Shown here piece by piece: positions 8,601 to 19,800 of a DNA stretch of 50,526 nt. The position numbers and the translations under genes are program-made. The notes under the pieces were generated by a model. It was not told where the DNA came from. It did not search any database and saw nothing but the letters and a program-made list of their open reading frames with translations. The stretch's first letter is position 1; every line of letters starts with the position of its first letter. This DNA is from CAYPIE01 sp964410665 (GTDB lineage: Bacteria > Planctomycetota > Planctomycetia > Gemmatales > Gemmataceae). Location of the stretch: positions 1 through 50,526 of the forward strand of contig CAYPIE010000041.1 in assembly GCA_964410665.1 (NCBI GenBank). The letters run 5' to 3'.

Positions 8601-9299
8601 ATGAAGCGTGTGTCAGAAAGCAGATCAAAAGTCTCGGCGCAAATGTGCGGGCTTGCCATTGCACTCCTCGGAACGACGATCTTCTGGTGGCCGCCGATCG
8701 CGTCCCGATTCTTTCCCGATGATCTGGTCTGGCGGAACGTTGCCGCTCAAGCGGCCGATTGGTTCTTCTGCCTGGTCTTGATGGCGATCGTCCTATTCTG
8801 GGAACGCGAGCCGGTTTCGTCACTTGGATTCAAGCCCCTTGGCAAAGACAATCTTTCCGCAGGAATCGGGCTCGGCGGATTCATCATGGTGGGACTGGTC
8901 GTTTGGAAGCTCGTGTCGGCGCAATGGATCCAAGGCAACGGTGCCGGCAACTCCGGAGCTGGGCCGTCGGAGTTTCCTCGGTACTTCTTCTGGTGGTATG
9001 CGCCGTTCGCCTTGGTAACGGCGAGCTTTTGCGAAGAAGTCATTTACCGCGGCTATGCCACCGAGCGTCTGCTCCGCCTCACCAACCACCGTTGGGTTGC
9101 CGTGCTGCTGCCGAACATCGCCTTTGCCTTGATGCACTGGAAGGACGGGGTCGAGAAGGTTTTCTTCGTCGGAACGGTGTGTCTGTTGTTCCAGCTTTAC
9201 TACGTGCGCTATCGCGATCTCACGATGACGATCGTTGCACATTTCTTCATCGATAGCTTGGCGATCGTCGGAGCATTGTTTGGGATCCGTTCCGGGTGA
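8601..9299 (+). CDS. CPBP family intramembrane metalloprotease
   Basis: This 232-residue protein is a CAAX-protease/bacteriocin-processing (CPBP, Abi-type) membrane protease. The diagnostic motif EEVIYRGY is at about residues 146-153 (EExxxR), followed by a His-bearing helix NIAFALMHWK (about 172-181) and a third motif HFFIDSL near 214-220. Together these supply the Glu and His residues that make up the active site. About six hydrophobic segments are visible. Family members cleave prenylated or peptide substrates within the membrane; the substrate here is unknown. It stands alone, with a minus-strand gene ending 68 bases beyond it. The ATG at 8601 lacks a clear Shine-Dalgarno sequence. Confidence 0.85.
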   Translation: MKRVSESRSKVSAQMCGLAIALLGTTIFWWPPIASRFFPDDLVWRNVAAQAADWFFCLVLMAIVLFWEREPVSSLGFKPLGKDNLSAGIGLGGFIMVGLVVWKLVSAQWIQGNGAGNSGAGPSEFPRYFFWWYAPFALVTASFCEEVIYRGYATERLLRLTNHRWVAVLLPNIAFALMHWKDGVEKVFFVGTVCLLFQLYYVRYRDLTMTIVAHFFIDSLAIVGALFGIRSG

Positions 9300-9367
9300 A
9301 CCGGATGAGCGAAGATGGGCTTAATAACCCAAACAATCAACTTACTCTAAAACACATATTCAACACT

Positions 9368-11062
9368 TCAGTTCCCAAACACGGTCAGTTCGCCAAGGCG
9401 TACTTGGCATAAGTTCCCACCACCATGGGAGAACTGAAACGCATGAACTCCTCGAAGTGGCTGTGGAAAGAGATAGTATTGGTGGGCTTCTTCTGGCTCG
9501 GTCAAACAGCGGGCTCGGTCGAGCGTCATCCCACGCTCATCGATGGCGTTGAGCTCTACTGCTTTACGGAGCTGGCCCTGAGATGGGTTGTCCACCTGAA
9601 TGAATACACCATGAATGACAAACTGATGGCAGTCAGGTGCTTGAGTATGTAGCTCGAACTGCGTCAAAGGGGGAACGGGCGTATGAGTCCTGAATAAGAG
9701 CCTACAGTTGCGTAAGATAAACCAACCGCGCGGGTTGATGGGGACGCAAACGCTGTCCTCCTTCAGCAGATGACAATAACGTCGCCAGTCCCCGGGTGAG
9801 TCTACCGGGTCTGTGTAAATATCGGTGTGTGCTGGTGGATAAAAGCAAGCCGGTAGGAGCATGGCCACCAGACCGACGCGCTGGATGATGCCATGGCGTA
9901 GTAGGTTTAATACACCGACCACCGTGCCAAGCAGAACCGCGGTTTCCGCGATAAAGGATTGATGGCCGAAGATCCCCGGCACCCCCATCAAGGTTGGAGG
10001 AATCGGTGGCGTAATCAAATCGACCAGAGCGATGGCAGCCGCTCCGACCGCATGGCTGTACAAAAAGAACCACAACACACCCGGTTTACCTAGACGATAC
10101 AAAAACGTCAGCAACAGCAGAAATACCGCCACACGAATCCCAAACGCCAGCGGGATGGCATTAAAACACCGATGCGTATGTCCGGCGAATTGTGCGTTGA
10201 AGGTATTGGCATGCGTGTAAAACCAATCAACGAACAAGCTGAATGGTTCATGCAAGGCGTACTCTAGCCCTCGTTGCTCGGGGAAGCGTATCTCTGGGTG
10301 ATTGACGATGAAAACGGTCTGGATCGCCGCTGCCAAGCCCAGCGCTATAAAGAAGATTCCTCGGCGACGATCGCGAGCGCAGAACGCCCAGAACACACCG
10401 AATCCCGCGATAGGCCCCATCAACACAAACATCCCTTTGGATAATATTATCAGGCAGCCAATGGTGATTACCATCACGTACCTGAGTCTTGACATCTGCT
10501 CCAGGGCCAACCACGGGGCAAGAATGAGAAACACAATTCCGAAATACGGAAAATTAATAAATGAATACAAGTCATAGCATGCAAACCCACGCACGCCAAC
10601 GACTAAACAAATGAGGAAGCGGCTTAGATCGTCTGCAAGAAGCCGACGAAAAACTCGGAGCGTATACATAGAACAGAACAAAGCGGTTGCGACCAGAGAA
10701 ATGGCTTGAATCACGTTCGGGTAATTGGCGGTGATGCCAAACCCTTTAACAACCGCCAAACTGATGCAGCGTTGCATCAGAGGTAGGTAGCCACAATCAT
10801 CTTTCTGGAGGTTCTCCCAGATGGATTCATAACGAGCCATGAAGAAAAAATTGGTGCCTGCTTCCGCCCAGACTTCTGCCCGGTGAGCTAGCGTCGGGAA
10901 CCGGACAGCGATGAGAAAGACCAGCGTGACAAACGATATAAAGAAATATCCATTGATATTCGGAACTATCCTCCAGAAGTGGGCCAGACCACGGACAGTT
11001 TGATCCGAGCTCCTCTGGCGGTAAGCGGCTATGGTCCCAAGGGTCCGCTGGATCGGATACAT
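9368..11062 (-). CDS. Multi-pass membrane protein, GT-C glycosyltransferase-like
   Basis: The 564-residue product has about ten hydrophobic helices between residues 30 and 430, then a soluble C-terminal domain of about 130 residues. Early in the chain, AEVWAEAGTNFFFMARYE resembles the WAEDGxxFF motif of a family of bacterial membrane proteins thought to be GT-C glycosyltransferases using lipid-linked sugars; no catalytic role can be shown from sequence alone. ATG 11062 has GGGA seven bases upstream and is preferred over the in-frame TTG at 11101. Long AT-rich patches make the gene look lower in GC than its neighbours, which could mean horizontal transfer. It does not overlap the upstream MFS gene (250-base gap). 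Confidence 0.6.
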   Translation of the reverse strand: MYPIQRTLGTIAAYRQRSSDQTVRGLAHFWRIVPNINGYFFISFVTLVFLIAVRFPTLAHRAEVWAEAGTNFFFMARYESIWENLQKDDCGYLPLMQRCISLAVVKGFGITANYPNVIQAISLVATALFCSMYTLRVFRRLLADDLSRFLICLVVGVRGFACYDLYSFINFPYFGIVFLILAPWLALEQMSRLRYVMVITIGCLIILSKGMFVLMGPIAGFGVFWAFCARDRRRGIFFIALGLAAAIQTVFIVNHPEIRFPEQRGLEYALHEPFSLFVDWFYTHANTFNAQFAGHTHRCFNAIPLAFGIRVAVFLLLLTFLYRLGKPGVLWFFLYSHAVGAAAIALVDLITPPIPPTLMGVPGIFGHQSFIAETAVLLGTVVGVLNLLRHGIIQRVGLVAMLLPACFYPPAHTDIYTDPVDSPGDWRRYCHLLKEDSVCVPINPRGWFILRNCRLLFRTHTPVPPLTQFELHTQAPDCHQFVIHGVFIQVDNPSQGQLRKAVELNAIDERGMTLDRARCLTEPEEAHQYYLFPQPLRGVHAFQFSHGGGNLCQVRLGELTVFGN

Positions 11063-11312
11063 GGGTTCATCCCATCGTCGGCCGTTCTCTGTTTGAGCCA
11101 AAGCAACAACGTTGGCAGATTACTCCTATGTCCTTTGCATCGTGAATGACCGATGTTAAGGATGAAAGTTTTCGACGGATATGGCAGCTTTCTCGCTCTC
11201 CTACCCGTTGCATTTCATAGAGGCGAACCTCATCGAACTGATTCGCCTTGACCATCGCTCCCCAACCGCGGTGCCGGCAATCATCGTTCTGCGAGGTAAC
11301 TACGTCGGTCCG

Positions 11313-12584
11313 CTAAGCACCCGAGCTCTTCGTCTTGCCCATCAGGGGCATCAGTAAGACCACGGAGATCACACTGATCCCAGCCGCAACGACCAAAACC
11401 ATCTTGAAACCGAACTGATGAGCAATGATACCGCCCCCGAAAGCCGCCAGGACGCTGGAAATCCCCAAGGCCGCATTAAATATCCCCAACGCTTCGCCCT
11501 CCTCCATTGGGGCAAGCTGGGCAGTCCAGGCATTCCCCCCCACAATCAGCGGTGACCAAGCGATCGGAATCAGCATGTAGATCGGTGGGAGAAGGTAGGA
11601 GTTGATTCCCGTGTCCACGTAGGCCAGGATTGCCATCCCGACCACGGCGATCAAGGTTGCCACAAACCCGATCATGACCACCCAGCCATCTCCGATCCTC
11701 TTGCCCAACGCTCCCGACGGCGCATAGGCAAAGATGCCGATGAACGCGCCGACTCCGTAGTAGATCGACGACAGTCGATAAGACACCCCCAATGCTTGCT
11801 TCATCAGCAGTGGATAGAGGACTCCCACCAACCAGGTGGCCAACATCACGAAGAACCAACTGAGGATCAGCATGCCAAACGGCGAAAGCCACTCCTTACG
11901 CATCCGTCGCAGCACTTGCCCAAGACCTACTTCGTAATGGCCCAACATGCTCGTCGCTAGAGGACGCTGCTTGTGTTTACGCCGTGTAAACGTGGGTTGC
12001 TCAGGCTTCACACGAACACCCGGCGAGGGCAGGCCGACCGAACCGAGGGCGAAGGCTGGCACCATGAGGGCAGCCGAGAGATAGAGGCCAAGCGCAGGGC
12101 TCTGCTCTAGGTAAGCAACCAGCACCATCCCAAGACACTGGCCAACTCCGTAGAAGGTCTGGATGACACCGATGCGTGTATCCCATTCTTGTTTGGGGTG
12201 AAACTCGACTACAAACATCGAGACCACCGTATTGCTGGTCCCTGCACCGATCCCTTGAAGCAACGCCAACAGGATCCAGAACCAAACTAGGTCCGTCGTG
12301 GGGAACAAACCCAGCCCAATCGCCAGCAGAACATACCCCGTCAGGTAAAAGAGCCGGTACCACCCGGTCCGATCCGTGAGGGCTCCCATCAGCGGCGACA
12401 GCAGCTGCCCGCCATAGAACATGGCCATGACCGTGCCGGCCAGAGCAGCGTCTCCACCCTGGTTGGCGATCAAGATTGGGATCAACAGTCCACCGGTGCC
12501 GAAGACCACGACGGCTTGCAGTGCATAGCCGAGATACCACGGCTCGATCTGATGCCACAGCGAAGCGAACAAGTTGCGATTCAT
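11313..12584 (-). CDS. MFS family transporter
   Basis: The 423-residue product has about twelve hydrophobic segments in two halves separated by a basic central loop (RRKHKQR near residues 200-215), the usual major facilitator layout. The motif ALTDRTGWYRLFYLTGYVLL (about 68-87) is the loop 2-3 signature of the superfamily (GxLxDRxGxR-like). The substrate cannot be told. The ATG at 12584 is chosen over an in-frame upstream ATG at 12653 because the extra 23 residues are not MFS-like and would run into the divergent acetyltransferase gene. The two genes are divergent, with 62 bases between the starts. Confidence 0.8.
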   Translation of the reverse strand: MNRNLFASLWHQIEPWYLGYALQAVVVFGTGGLLIPILIANQGGDAALAGTVMAMFYGGQLLSPLMGALTDRTGWYRLFYLTGYVLLAIGLGLFPTTDLVWFWILLALLQGIGAGTSNTVVSMFVVEFHPKQEWDTRIGVIQTFYGVGQCLGMVLVAYLEQSPALGLYLSAALMVPAFALGSVGLPSPGVRVKPEQPTFTRRKHKQRPLATSMLGHYEVGLGQVLRRMRKEWLSPFGMLILSWFFVMLATWLVGVLYPLLMKQALGVSYRLSSIYYGVGAFIGIFAYAPSGALGKRIGDGWVVMIGFVATLIAVVGMAILAYVDTGINSYLLPPIYMLIPIAWSPLIVGGNAWTAQLAPMEEGEALGIFNAALGISSVLAAFGGGIIAHQFGFKMVLVVAAGISVISVVLLMPLMGKTKSSGA

Positions 12585-12646
12585 CAGGAAACCTACGTGA
12601 TCGAGCTCGGTGGCTTGGCGTGTAATGAAGGTGATAGGGACTGAGA

Positions 12647-13048
12647 GTGGCAACTGGAAGGTGTCTTTACATTGCTCCGGATGTGTTTGACGAAGAGATC
12701 ACGGACGAGGCTTTGGACACCTATTTGCATGCGAGTGGCCACGCCCTGTGGGTTGCCATGATCGGCGACCGGGTCGTCGGCCAAATTCGGGGCATCTTGC
12801 ACTATCAGCCCGATGCACCAACGCAACTCTACATCGATAACCTTGGCGTCAGCCCCAGCTATCAACGCCGCGGTATTGCCACCCAGCTGATACACGCAAT
12901 TCTGGCCTGGGGCCGTGGCGGAGGGTGTACCAACTTGTGGGTGGCTACCGAAATGGACAATTACCCCGCCCGAGAACTGTATGCGACCTTGGCCTTAGAA
13001 ATGCGGACGCTTGTCTGGTACTCGGGCGACATCCCCGCTGAGTCATGA
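12647..13048 (+). CDS. GNAT family N-acetyltransferase
   Basis: This 133-residue protein has the GNAT acetyl-CoA fold. The core runs ALWVAMIGDRVVGQIRG, LYIDNLGVSPSYQRRGIAT (the R/Q-x-x-G-x-G/A CoA-binding loop is QRRGIA at about 78-83) and WVATEMDNYPARELY. The best resemblance is to the AAC(3)-I-like acetyltransferase group, but no antibiotic specificity can be inferred. The N-terminus is short: only 12 residues precede the VFDEE motif, where relatives usually have 25-30, and an in-frame TAG at 12635 blocks extension. The start is GTG 12647, or CTG 12641. It may lack the first beta-strand. Confidence 0.75.
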   Translation: MATGRCLYIAPDVFDEEITDEALDTYLHASGHALWVAMIGDRVVGQIRGILHYQPDAPTQLYIDNLGVSPSYQRRGIATQLIHAILAWGRGGGCTNLWVATEMDNYPARELYATLALEMRTLVWYSGDIPAES

Positions 13049-13272
13049 TCGGCCTCCATTTGCTGGTAGAGCAACCAAGCGAAGTGGTTCGGTCCGTCCG
13101 TGCTACGGTTAAGAAACTACAGAAGTGCAGTCTGTTTGCTGCATTAAGAAAATAAATATTTTAATTATCCTATATGAAAGCCAGCGACCATCGAGGTACG
13201 ATCGCATCGAATGCAAGCTCGGCAAGCAAACCATCGAATCGGTTTCAACGGGGAAATCATACTCCCGATCGC
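13049..13272. other. Convergent spacer with an AT-rich island
   Basis: No gene is seen between the acetyltransferase and the minus-strand cupin. Positions about 13140-13180 are strongly AT-rich, including AAATATTT as a short palindrome, in otherwise GC-rich DNA. No clear terminator stem could be drawn. Confidence 0.4.
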
Positions 13273-13623
13273 TCAGCGGAAAAACACCGCCAACCACACC
13301 GTTGGCCCATCCGGGTTTGTCCACTCCACCCGGTGGCGGCGATGAGCTGGGATCAACACATGATCACCCGGCTTCATAGGAAGTACTGTGGCATCGTCTT
13401 CAAAGCGTAGGCGGGCTTCCCCCTGCAGCACCATGACCCATTCGTATTCGACTTGATCGTACCAGAAGCCTTCGGGACTGGCCTGTCCGGTGGAAATAAT
13501 CCGTTCGATGCGGACGTGGGGATTCTCGGCGAGTACCGTCACCAGTTCCTCGGGCAGCGAAGTCGGCAAGTTGTCCAGTAGATTGTTCACTTTCTCAGGC
13601 CCAAAAAGTCGCGAGGGGATCAC
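13273..13623 (-). CDS. Small cupin domain protein
   Basis: This 116-residue protein is a single-domain cupin (beta-barrel). Residues 50-60 contain FWYDQVEYEWVMVLQGEARLRF, which matches the YDQxExEWVxxLxGEAxLxF strand pattern of small conserved cupins, and the second motif is LPMKPGDHVLIPAHRRHRVEW (PGDxxxxPxxxxHxV) with a His for metal binding. The metal, if any, and substrate are unknown. The start is GTG at 13623; its first bases overlap the stop of a small upstream reading frame as GTGA, implying coupling. Confidence 0.7.
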   Translation of the reverse strand: MIPSRLFGPEKVNNLLDNLPTSLPEELVTVLAENPHVRIERIISTGQASPEGFWYDQVEYEWVMVLQGEARLRFEDDATVLPMKPGDHVLIPAHRRHRVEWTNPDGPTVWLAVFFR

Positions 13624-13874
13624 TTCCCTTCAGCATTCGTAAGAACCTGATCGATCCAGACATTGGATCGCGAAACTCGGGCAAACAGCATGATGTCGCC
13701 ATAGCGTGACTTGACCTGCTGCCCGCGTTTCTGGGGAACGCCGCTGTTGGTAATCCCCGCCAGTTGGATCCGTCCACCCGCGAATGGCTGGCCGATGCCG
13801 AACGGTCCATGCACTTGCCTCCGTGCGGAGCCTCTTTTACGCCCTTCGAAGACTGGCGTGCGAACACGCCACAC
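13620..13874 (-). CDS. Possible 84-residue hypothetical protein
   Basis: A GTG at 13874 lies 13 bases after the stop of the giant FHA protein, and the frame ends with a TGA at 13620-13622 that overlaps the cupin start as GTGA. The sequence is basic with many Gly, and I recognise no domain. The GTGA overlap and the position in a tight minus-strand series favour a real gene, but there is no Shine-Dalgarno sequence and no homologue recalled. It could also be untranslated spacer. Confidence 0.35.
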   Translation of the reverse strand: MWRVRTPVFEGRKRGSARRQVHGPFGIGQPFAGGRIQLAGITNSGVPQKRGQQVKSRYGDIMLFARVSRSNVWIDQVLTNAEGK

Positions 13875-13887
13875 ACCGACTTGCGGA

Positions 13888-16800
13888 CTAGGCCGACTGC
13901 CGCCGGCTGAACACCCCTTCGCTGGCATGGTCCCGGACATGGGCCAACAGTTTTTCCCAAGCATCGTTGTGCGCGGGGATGCGATTGCCCACCCGCTCGA
14001 GTTCCTGCAACAAGCGAGCGGCATCCGGGAAGATTTCCTCCGCAGGGGTGGCGGAGGTGTCAGTTTCGAGCGGGAAGCCCAGTTTGCGTGGGATGGCGAG
14101 CAGATCCTCCGGTAGTGGCTTGGTTTTGCTGTTTTTGCGACGTGGCGCCAGCAAGATCCAACCGGCAATCACACGGCCCAGCGCCTTGAGGTCCGAGGCT
14201 ACGGTTGGCTCGCCGGTTTCGGCATCGCTCACCACCGGTGCTTCGGCGGGCTTGCGGCTATCCGACCCTGGGTCGTTGGTGGGCGTACGCAGCCAGGCTG
14301 GTTCGCCGAGGCCGGTGAGTTTGACGGTTCCTTGTTCGGTAAGGATGAATGACTCAGGCCGTAGGTGACCATGCACCAGACCGGCTTGATGAATCAGATG
14401 CAACCCTTGGGCAGCCTGCCAGACCAGACGGAACCAGACTCCGGCGGTGGCAGCCGTCGGCGCCCAGTCATTCGAAGGCACTCCTGTTAGCCATTCTTGC
14501 AGGACTGCCGGCCGGCCCTGGATGTCCAGCACTTCCAGCGTTGTGGCCAGGTTGGGGTGGCGTAGGGCCGCGGCGGCGGTAAATCGGGAGCGATACTCAT
14601 CCGGATGGACTGCATCGTGTAGCTCGGCTTCGGCCAGATGGCGTAGCACGACAATGCCACGTGGTCCGTTGCTGCCGTCCGGAACTCGAGGGTCGAAGAC
14701 CCGATAAAGAACTTCCTGAGGGGTGACGCGGATGCGATCGACCACGCGCAGCGGCCCGAGCATCAAAGCATCGAAGTTGCCCGCTTCCATCAGGGCAAGT
14801 TGATAAAGCGTTAGCACGCCACTGGCCAGCAGTACTTGTCGCAGCGACTTGCGTTGTCGGTGCCCTTCCCGCCAAAGAGCAAAGAGTGTATCTTTGTCGA
14901 CCAATTCCAAGGAACGGAGCAAGTCGCCCAGATTACGATCACCTGGATCCAGTTCTTCTTCCAAGGACAGAATCGCCCGTTCGTCGTCGGCTTCGTTGGT
15001 GCCAGAGCCATGCAAAGCTTGTGGCTGGCCCGCCTCCCCATCCGCATGGTGCAGTGGCAAGATCTGGGCAGGTTCATTGCCCGTGGATTCGACCTCCCGT
15101 TGTTCGACGAGCTCGCGAAGCTTTTGCCGATACCAGTTACGCAAGTCGCCCAAATGTCGGACCATATCGTTGCGGCGTTCATCCACTTCCCGCTGTTGCT
15201 CGCGGAGTTGTTCGGCCTGCTCGGCGAGCTGCTTCTGGGAATCATCCACCTGGCGTGCGGCCTGATCGATGGCAGCTTGCCGCTGCTCAAGCCGCGTCTC
15301 GCCATGGGCCAAGAGCTGCTTCATTTCGGCCACCCGCGCCTGCCAATCGATCAACTGCTGACGGAAGGCGGTCACAGCCAAGCGATGCTCGGCGCGGGCC
15401 CGCTGCAGATTCTGTTCCTGGGTGCGTAGGCGTTCAACCTCCCCGCGAACTTGGGTGCGTAGTTGCTCCAAGTCTTCCTGGCTTTGCCGCGAGTATTCGT
15501 GCATCTCACTGAGGTGACTGCGTAGCTGTTCCCGTGCCTGTTGGAGTCGTTCCAAGGCCAGGCGACAGCGTTCCTCCAGTTCGGGGAGTTGGGACTGAAG
15601 GGTTGACGCTTCTTGCAGCAGGGAGTTGCGGAAGCGGTGCAGTTCCTCACGGACCTGTTCGATTCGCACCTGGGCCTCACGTTGCTCCGCTTCCCAGCGG
15701 GCGCGTGCCTCGAACAGTGCCTTTCGTTCGCCGGCGATGGTCTGACCGGCTTCTTTAAGCCGATCGACTTGTCGGCGAAGATTGTCCTCACGTTGCTTGA
15801 GCGCTTCGGCGAGCTGCTCTAGTTCACCCGATCGGTCCTCGAGGTCCTGGCGCAAGCGGCTCGCCTGGTTGCGGGCTTCTTCCTGCTCCTGGTCATACTG
15901 TTGGCGAACCCCGTTGAGTTCTTCCTTCGATTGGGTCAGCGACTGCTCGCGCTGATCGAGCTCTTCGCTGCGTCGGGTTAATTCTTCGCCGCGACGACGC
16001 AATTGCTCCTGCAAGGACTGGCGAGCCTGCTCGGCCTGTTGCAGTTCCTGTTCTCGTTCGCGGATGGCCCGGCGGTCAGCCTCCAGACGTTCTTGGACCT
16101 CCATAATCTGTTGGGCACGGGAACGCATCAGACCCGATTGCTCGGCGTGGTCGGTCGCGCGGCGATCCAGTTCTTCCTCGCGCTCGCGTAAGCGAGATTC
16201 TTGTTGGCTGAGCCGCTGTTGCAACTCCCGCAGCTGGGTACTGGCCGATTGCAGATTTTGCGAGCGTTCCTCGAAGAGTTTGCGTTCCTGGTCATGGCCT
16301 TGGGTTTCATTGGCCAGGCTCGAGCGGAGCTGTTCGAGCTCCTCCGCCTTGGCCTGGAGTTCCTGGGCCGTCTCCTCTTGCCGTGTGCGTTGCTCGCTCA
16401 GTTCCAGGCGTTCGCGTTGCACCTCCTCACGGGTGCGTTCCAGACGAGTACGCAGGGCCGCCAGCATGGCTTGCTGCCCTTCTAGCTGAGCGGTCCGTTC
16501 GGCGACCTTGGCCGTGGCAATTTCCTGCTCGGCGCGAAGCTTATGGATGCGTTCGGATTCACTTCGCAGTTGCTCGCGTTGTTCGTCGAGGGTGCGAATC
16601 TGTTCCTCGAATTCGCGACTGTCGCGTTGTAGCTGCTCGAAGCGGAGGTCGACCTCTTTGACCCGCTCCTGCATTTGCCGCTGCTTCTGCTCCAAATTGG
16701 CTTGCCAACGATCAAGTCGGGCCAGGTCACTTTGATACTGCTGGGTCTTCTGTTCGAGCGTTTGCTTATCGGACTGGAGGCGTGCCTCAAACTGGGTGAG

Positions 16801-19800
16801 CTCGGCCTCACGTTCCTCTAAGACACGTGAGCGTTCGGTGTGCTGCTCTTCTTGCCAGGTTGATTGCGATTCGAACTGAGACTTTGCCCGCTCGTACTCG
16901 GCACGTTGTCCCTCCAGGGTCGAGGTGCGGACCTCCAGCTCACGACTGGTTTGTTCAAGTTCCTGCTTTTGACTCTCGATCGAGCGAAGTTGCGACTCGA
17001 GTTCCTGTTCGCGGGTCTCCACGTTCTGCAGTCGTTCCCCCCACTCGGCTTGCAAGCTCGTTTCGCGTTGTTCGAGTTCGCTCTGGATCTGGCTTCGCTG
17101 TTGTTGCAACTTGTGGGCGGCATCTCGGAGCGATTCCTGCATCTGCTGCAACGATTGTTGCCGCTCACGCAACTGACTGGCGGCTTCTTCTTCGAGTTGT
17201 TGTCGGCGTCGCTCGAGTTCGCGGGCATTCTGTAGCTTCTGTTGCTCGAGTTCTTCCAGGCGTAGGCGAAGCCGTTCCTGGTGATCCTGTTCGAGTTGAG
17301 CAACGCGCTGGCGATATTCATGCTCAAGCTCATGCGTTCGTTTATGGACTTCGCCTTCCAGGTCGCCCCGGCGTTGCTGCAGTTCCTCGAGCTCGCGGTG
17401 GAGACTGTCCTGCTGGCGTTGCAGTTCCTCACGGCGATCCTGATAGCGGGCGTGCAGTTCACCACGAAGCGTCTCGAGTTGCCGCCGCATCTCGGCCAAG
17501 TCATCCCGTTCCACAGTCTGCTGGTCGCGCGTTTCGCTCAGCTGCTGTTCACGCTCGACCAGTTCTTGCTGACGACGATCCAGCTCGTCACGAAGATGGT
17601 TGAGGATATTCTCACGTTCGCGGAGCTCGGCCTGTTGTTCCTCAAGCTCTTGAGCCCGTCGTGGCAGGTCGCGTTCGCTGTCGCGAAGCTCCGACGCGCG
17701 TTGATTCAAGGCCTGCTCGGCCTGGGTGTGCTGTTGCACACGCTCTCGGAACTCACGCTCGCGTTCCTCCCAGCGCATCCGCTCGTTGTCGAGCTCTGCC
17801 TCACGTCGCCTGAGTGCCTCTTCGCGGGAGGGAAGATCCCGCTCGCGTTGGCGGAATTCCGCTTCGCGATGCATCAGGTCCCGCTGTCGATGATCGAATT
17901 CTTGTTCGCGCGTCGACAGCGCCTCGGTTTGTGCGGCGAGCCGGGCACGCAGATCGGTGAGCTCGGCAGTCCGGCTGGGCAGAGCCTGCTCACGCTGAGT
18001 GAGCTCGGCAAAGCGGGTCTCAAGCTCGGCTTCACGCTGCCGCAGAGTTTCCTCACGCCGTTGCCGGGAGGCTTCGGTCTGATGGAGCTGGTGTTCCCGT
18101 GCATCAAGCTCTTGCAGACGCGTCTGGGTCTCAGCGCGAAGCTGGCTTGCCTGCTGACCAAGCTGGTTGCGCAATTCGGTCAGTTCGGCCTCGCGGCGCG
18201 GTAGGTCCCGTTCACGTTCGCGTAAGGTTGCTTCCCATTCCTGAAGAGAGCGTTCTTGAACTTCTAGCTGGGAGACACGCTCGCGCCATTCATTCGTGCG
18301 CGCATGCAGGGCGTTTTCCGCCTGGCTGAGTTGCCCCTGGAGCTGAGACACCGCATCTTCACGTTGCTGCTGCTCAAGGTGCAACTGGCGGCCTTGCTCA
18401 GCCAGCTGGGCGCGCAACCCGGTCAGGTCCTCTTCATACTGTCGTTGTTCGGTCTGGAAGGAATGACTTTGTTCGGCCAGCTGGGCGCGCAACGCCGCCA
18501 CTTCCTGGTCCCGATTCGGCAAATCTCGCTCCCGCTGTTCCAGAGCGCTTTGCCGGTGCTGAAGTGTGTGCTCCAGTTCAGCCAGGGCCCCTTCGTGAGC
18601 TTGAAGCTGTTCGGCCCGGCGAGCAATTTCCTCTTCGCGACCACGAAAACCAGATTCGGTCTCGGCAATTTCCCGCTCTAAGCGTCGGAGATCTTTCTCG
18701 CGACGCTCCAGGGAGGCTTCGAGCTGCCCCAGTTGGGTCTCGGTCGCCGCGAGGTTGGTTTGGCGATGGGTCAGACGTTCCTCCAGGGCTTGGAACTCCG
18801 ACTCCTGCTGTCGCAGCTCTTGCTGACGCTGGGCGAGCGCCTGTTCCTGGACCTCAAGTTCATGCCGGGCCGTCTGCATGGTCTCGGCCGCGCCTTGGCG
18901 GAGCTGCGCGCACTCGCGTTCGACCTCTTGGCGACGGCGGTACCAGTGGGTCCGATCCGCCTCGAGTTCTCGGGCCTGCTCGTTGAGCTGACGTTGCCGC
19001 TGTTCCAGTTCTTGATACAGGCGATTGATCTCTTGGCGTTGGCTGTCGACGTCCTGATGCTGCTGTTGGAAGTCTTGACGCTGGGCTTCAAGCTCGCGTT
19101 GGCGATGGTTGAGGTCCTGACGCTGAGCTGCGAGCTCGTGCTGACGGCGATCGAATTCTTGACGCTGGGCCTCGATGTCTTGTTGTCGCTGTCGCCAGTC
19201 GTGTAAACGAGCCTGTTCATCGGCTTCAAAGCGTTGTTTGCGTTCTTCGAATTTGCGGACTTGTTCGCGGAGTTCGAGTAACTCCTGAGTTGCCAGTTGA
19301 GACTCGATCGGTGGAGAGCGGTGCTCGGGAGTCATGGGTTCGCTGGCGGCGGACCGACCGGTCGCCGAGTCGCGAAGGCTGGTTGGCTCGCGACCGGCAG
19401 GGTTGCGTGGCTCCCGGCGATGAAAGGTGGGATCCTTCTTCATGTTCGGCTTGGCCGTGGAGCCGGTGCTGCCCCCATCGCGACGCACAACGGCCGCCGA
19501 CTCGGAATGGCCTTCAGCAGGAAGCGGCACCAGCCGAGGGCTGGCGAGGGGCGTTTCACGCGGTGTGGGGGCGGGCTGCTGCACATCCAGCAGTAAATCC
19601 ACAGCGCCAAGTGTGACTGTGTCACCACCGTGCAAGCGTACCGGGGTATGTTGACTGATGGGAGCGCCGTTGACGATGACCGGTAAAGCCGGCGAGAGTT
19701 TGCGGATGCGAACCCCATCCGGATTGCGGTGAAACACACAGATGACCGGCGGCAACCCCGTCCCAGGCAGACGTAAGTCGCAACCAGGCACGCTGCCGAC

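Noticed and set aside
17281..18204. Long plus-strand open frame (about 307 codons) opposite the giant coiled-coil gene
   Set aside because: It mirrors the Gln/Glu/Leu/Arg-rich minus-strand codons, which rarely create stops on the other strand; it has no domain and no ribosome binding site. Other antisense frames in this gene (14836-15429, 18733-19206) were rejected for the same reason.
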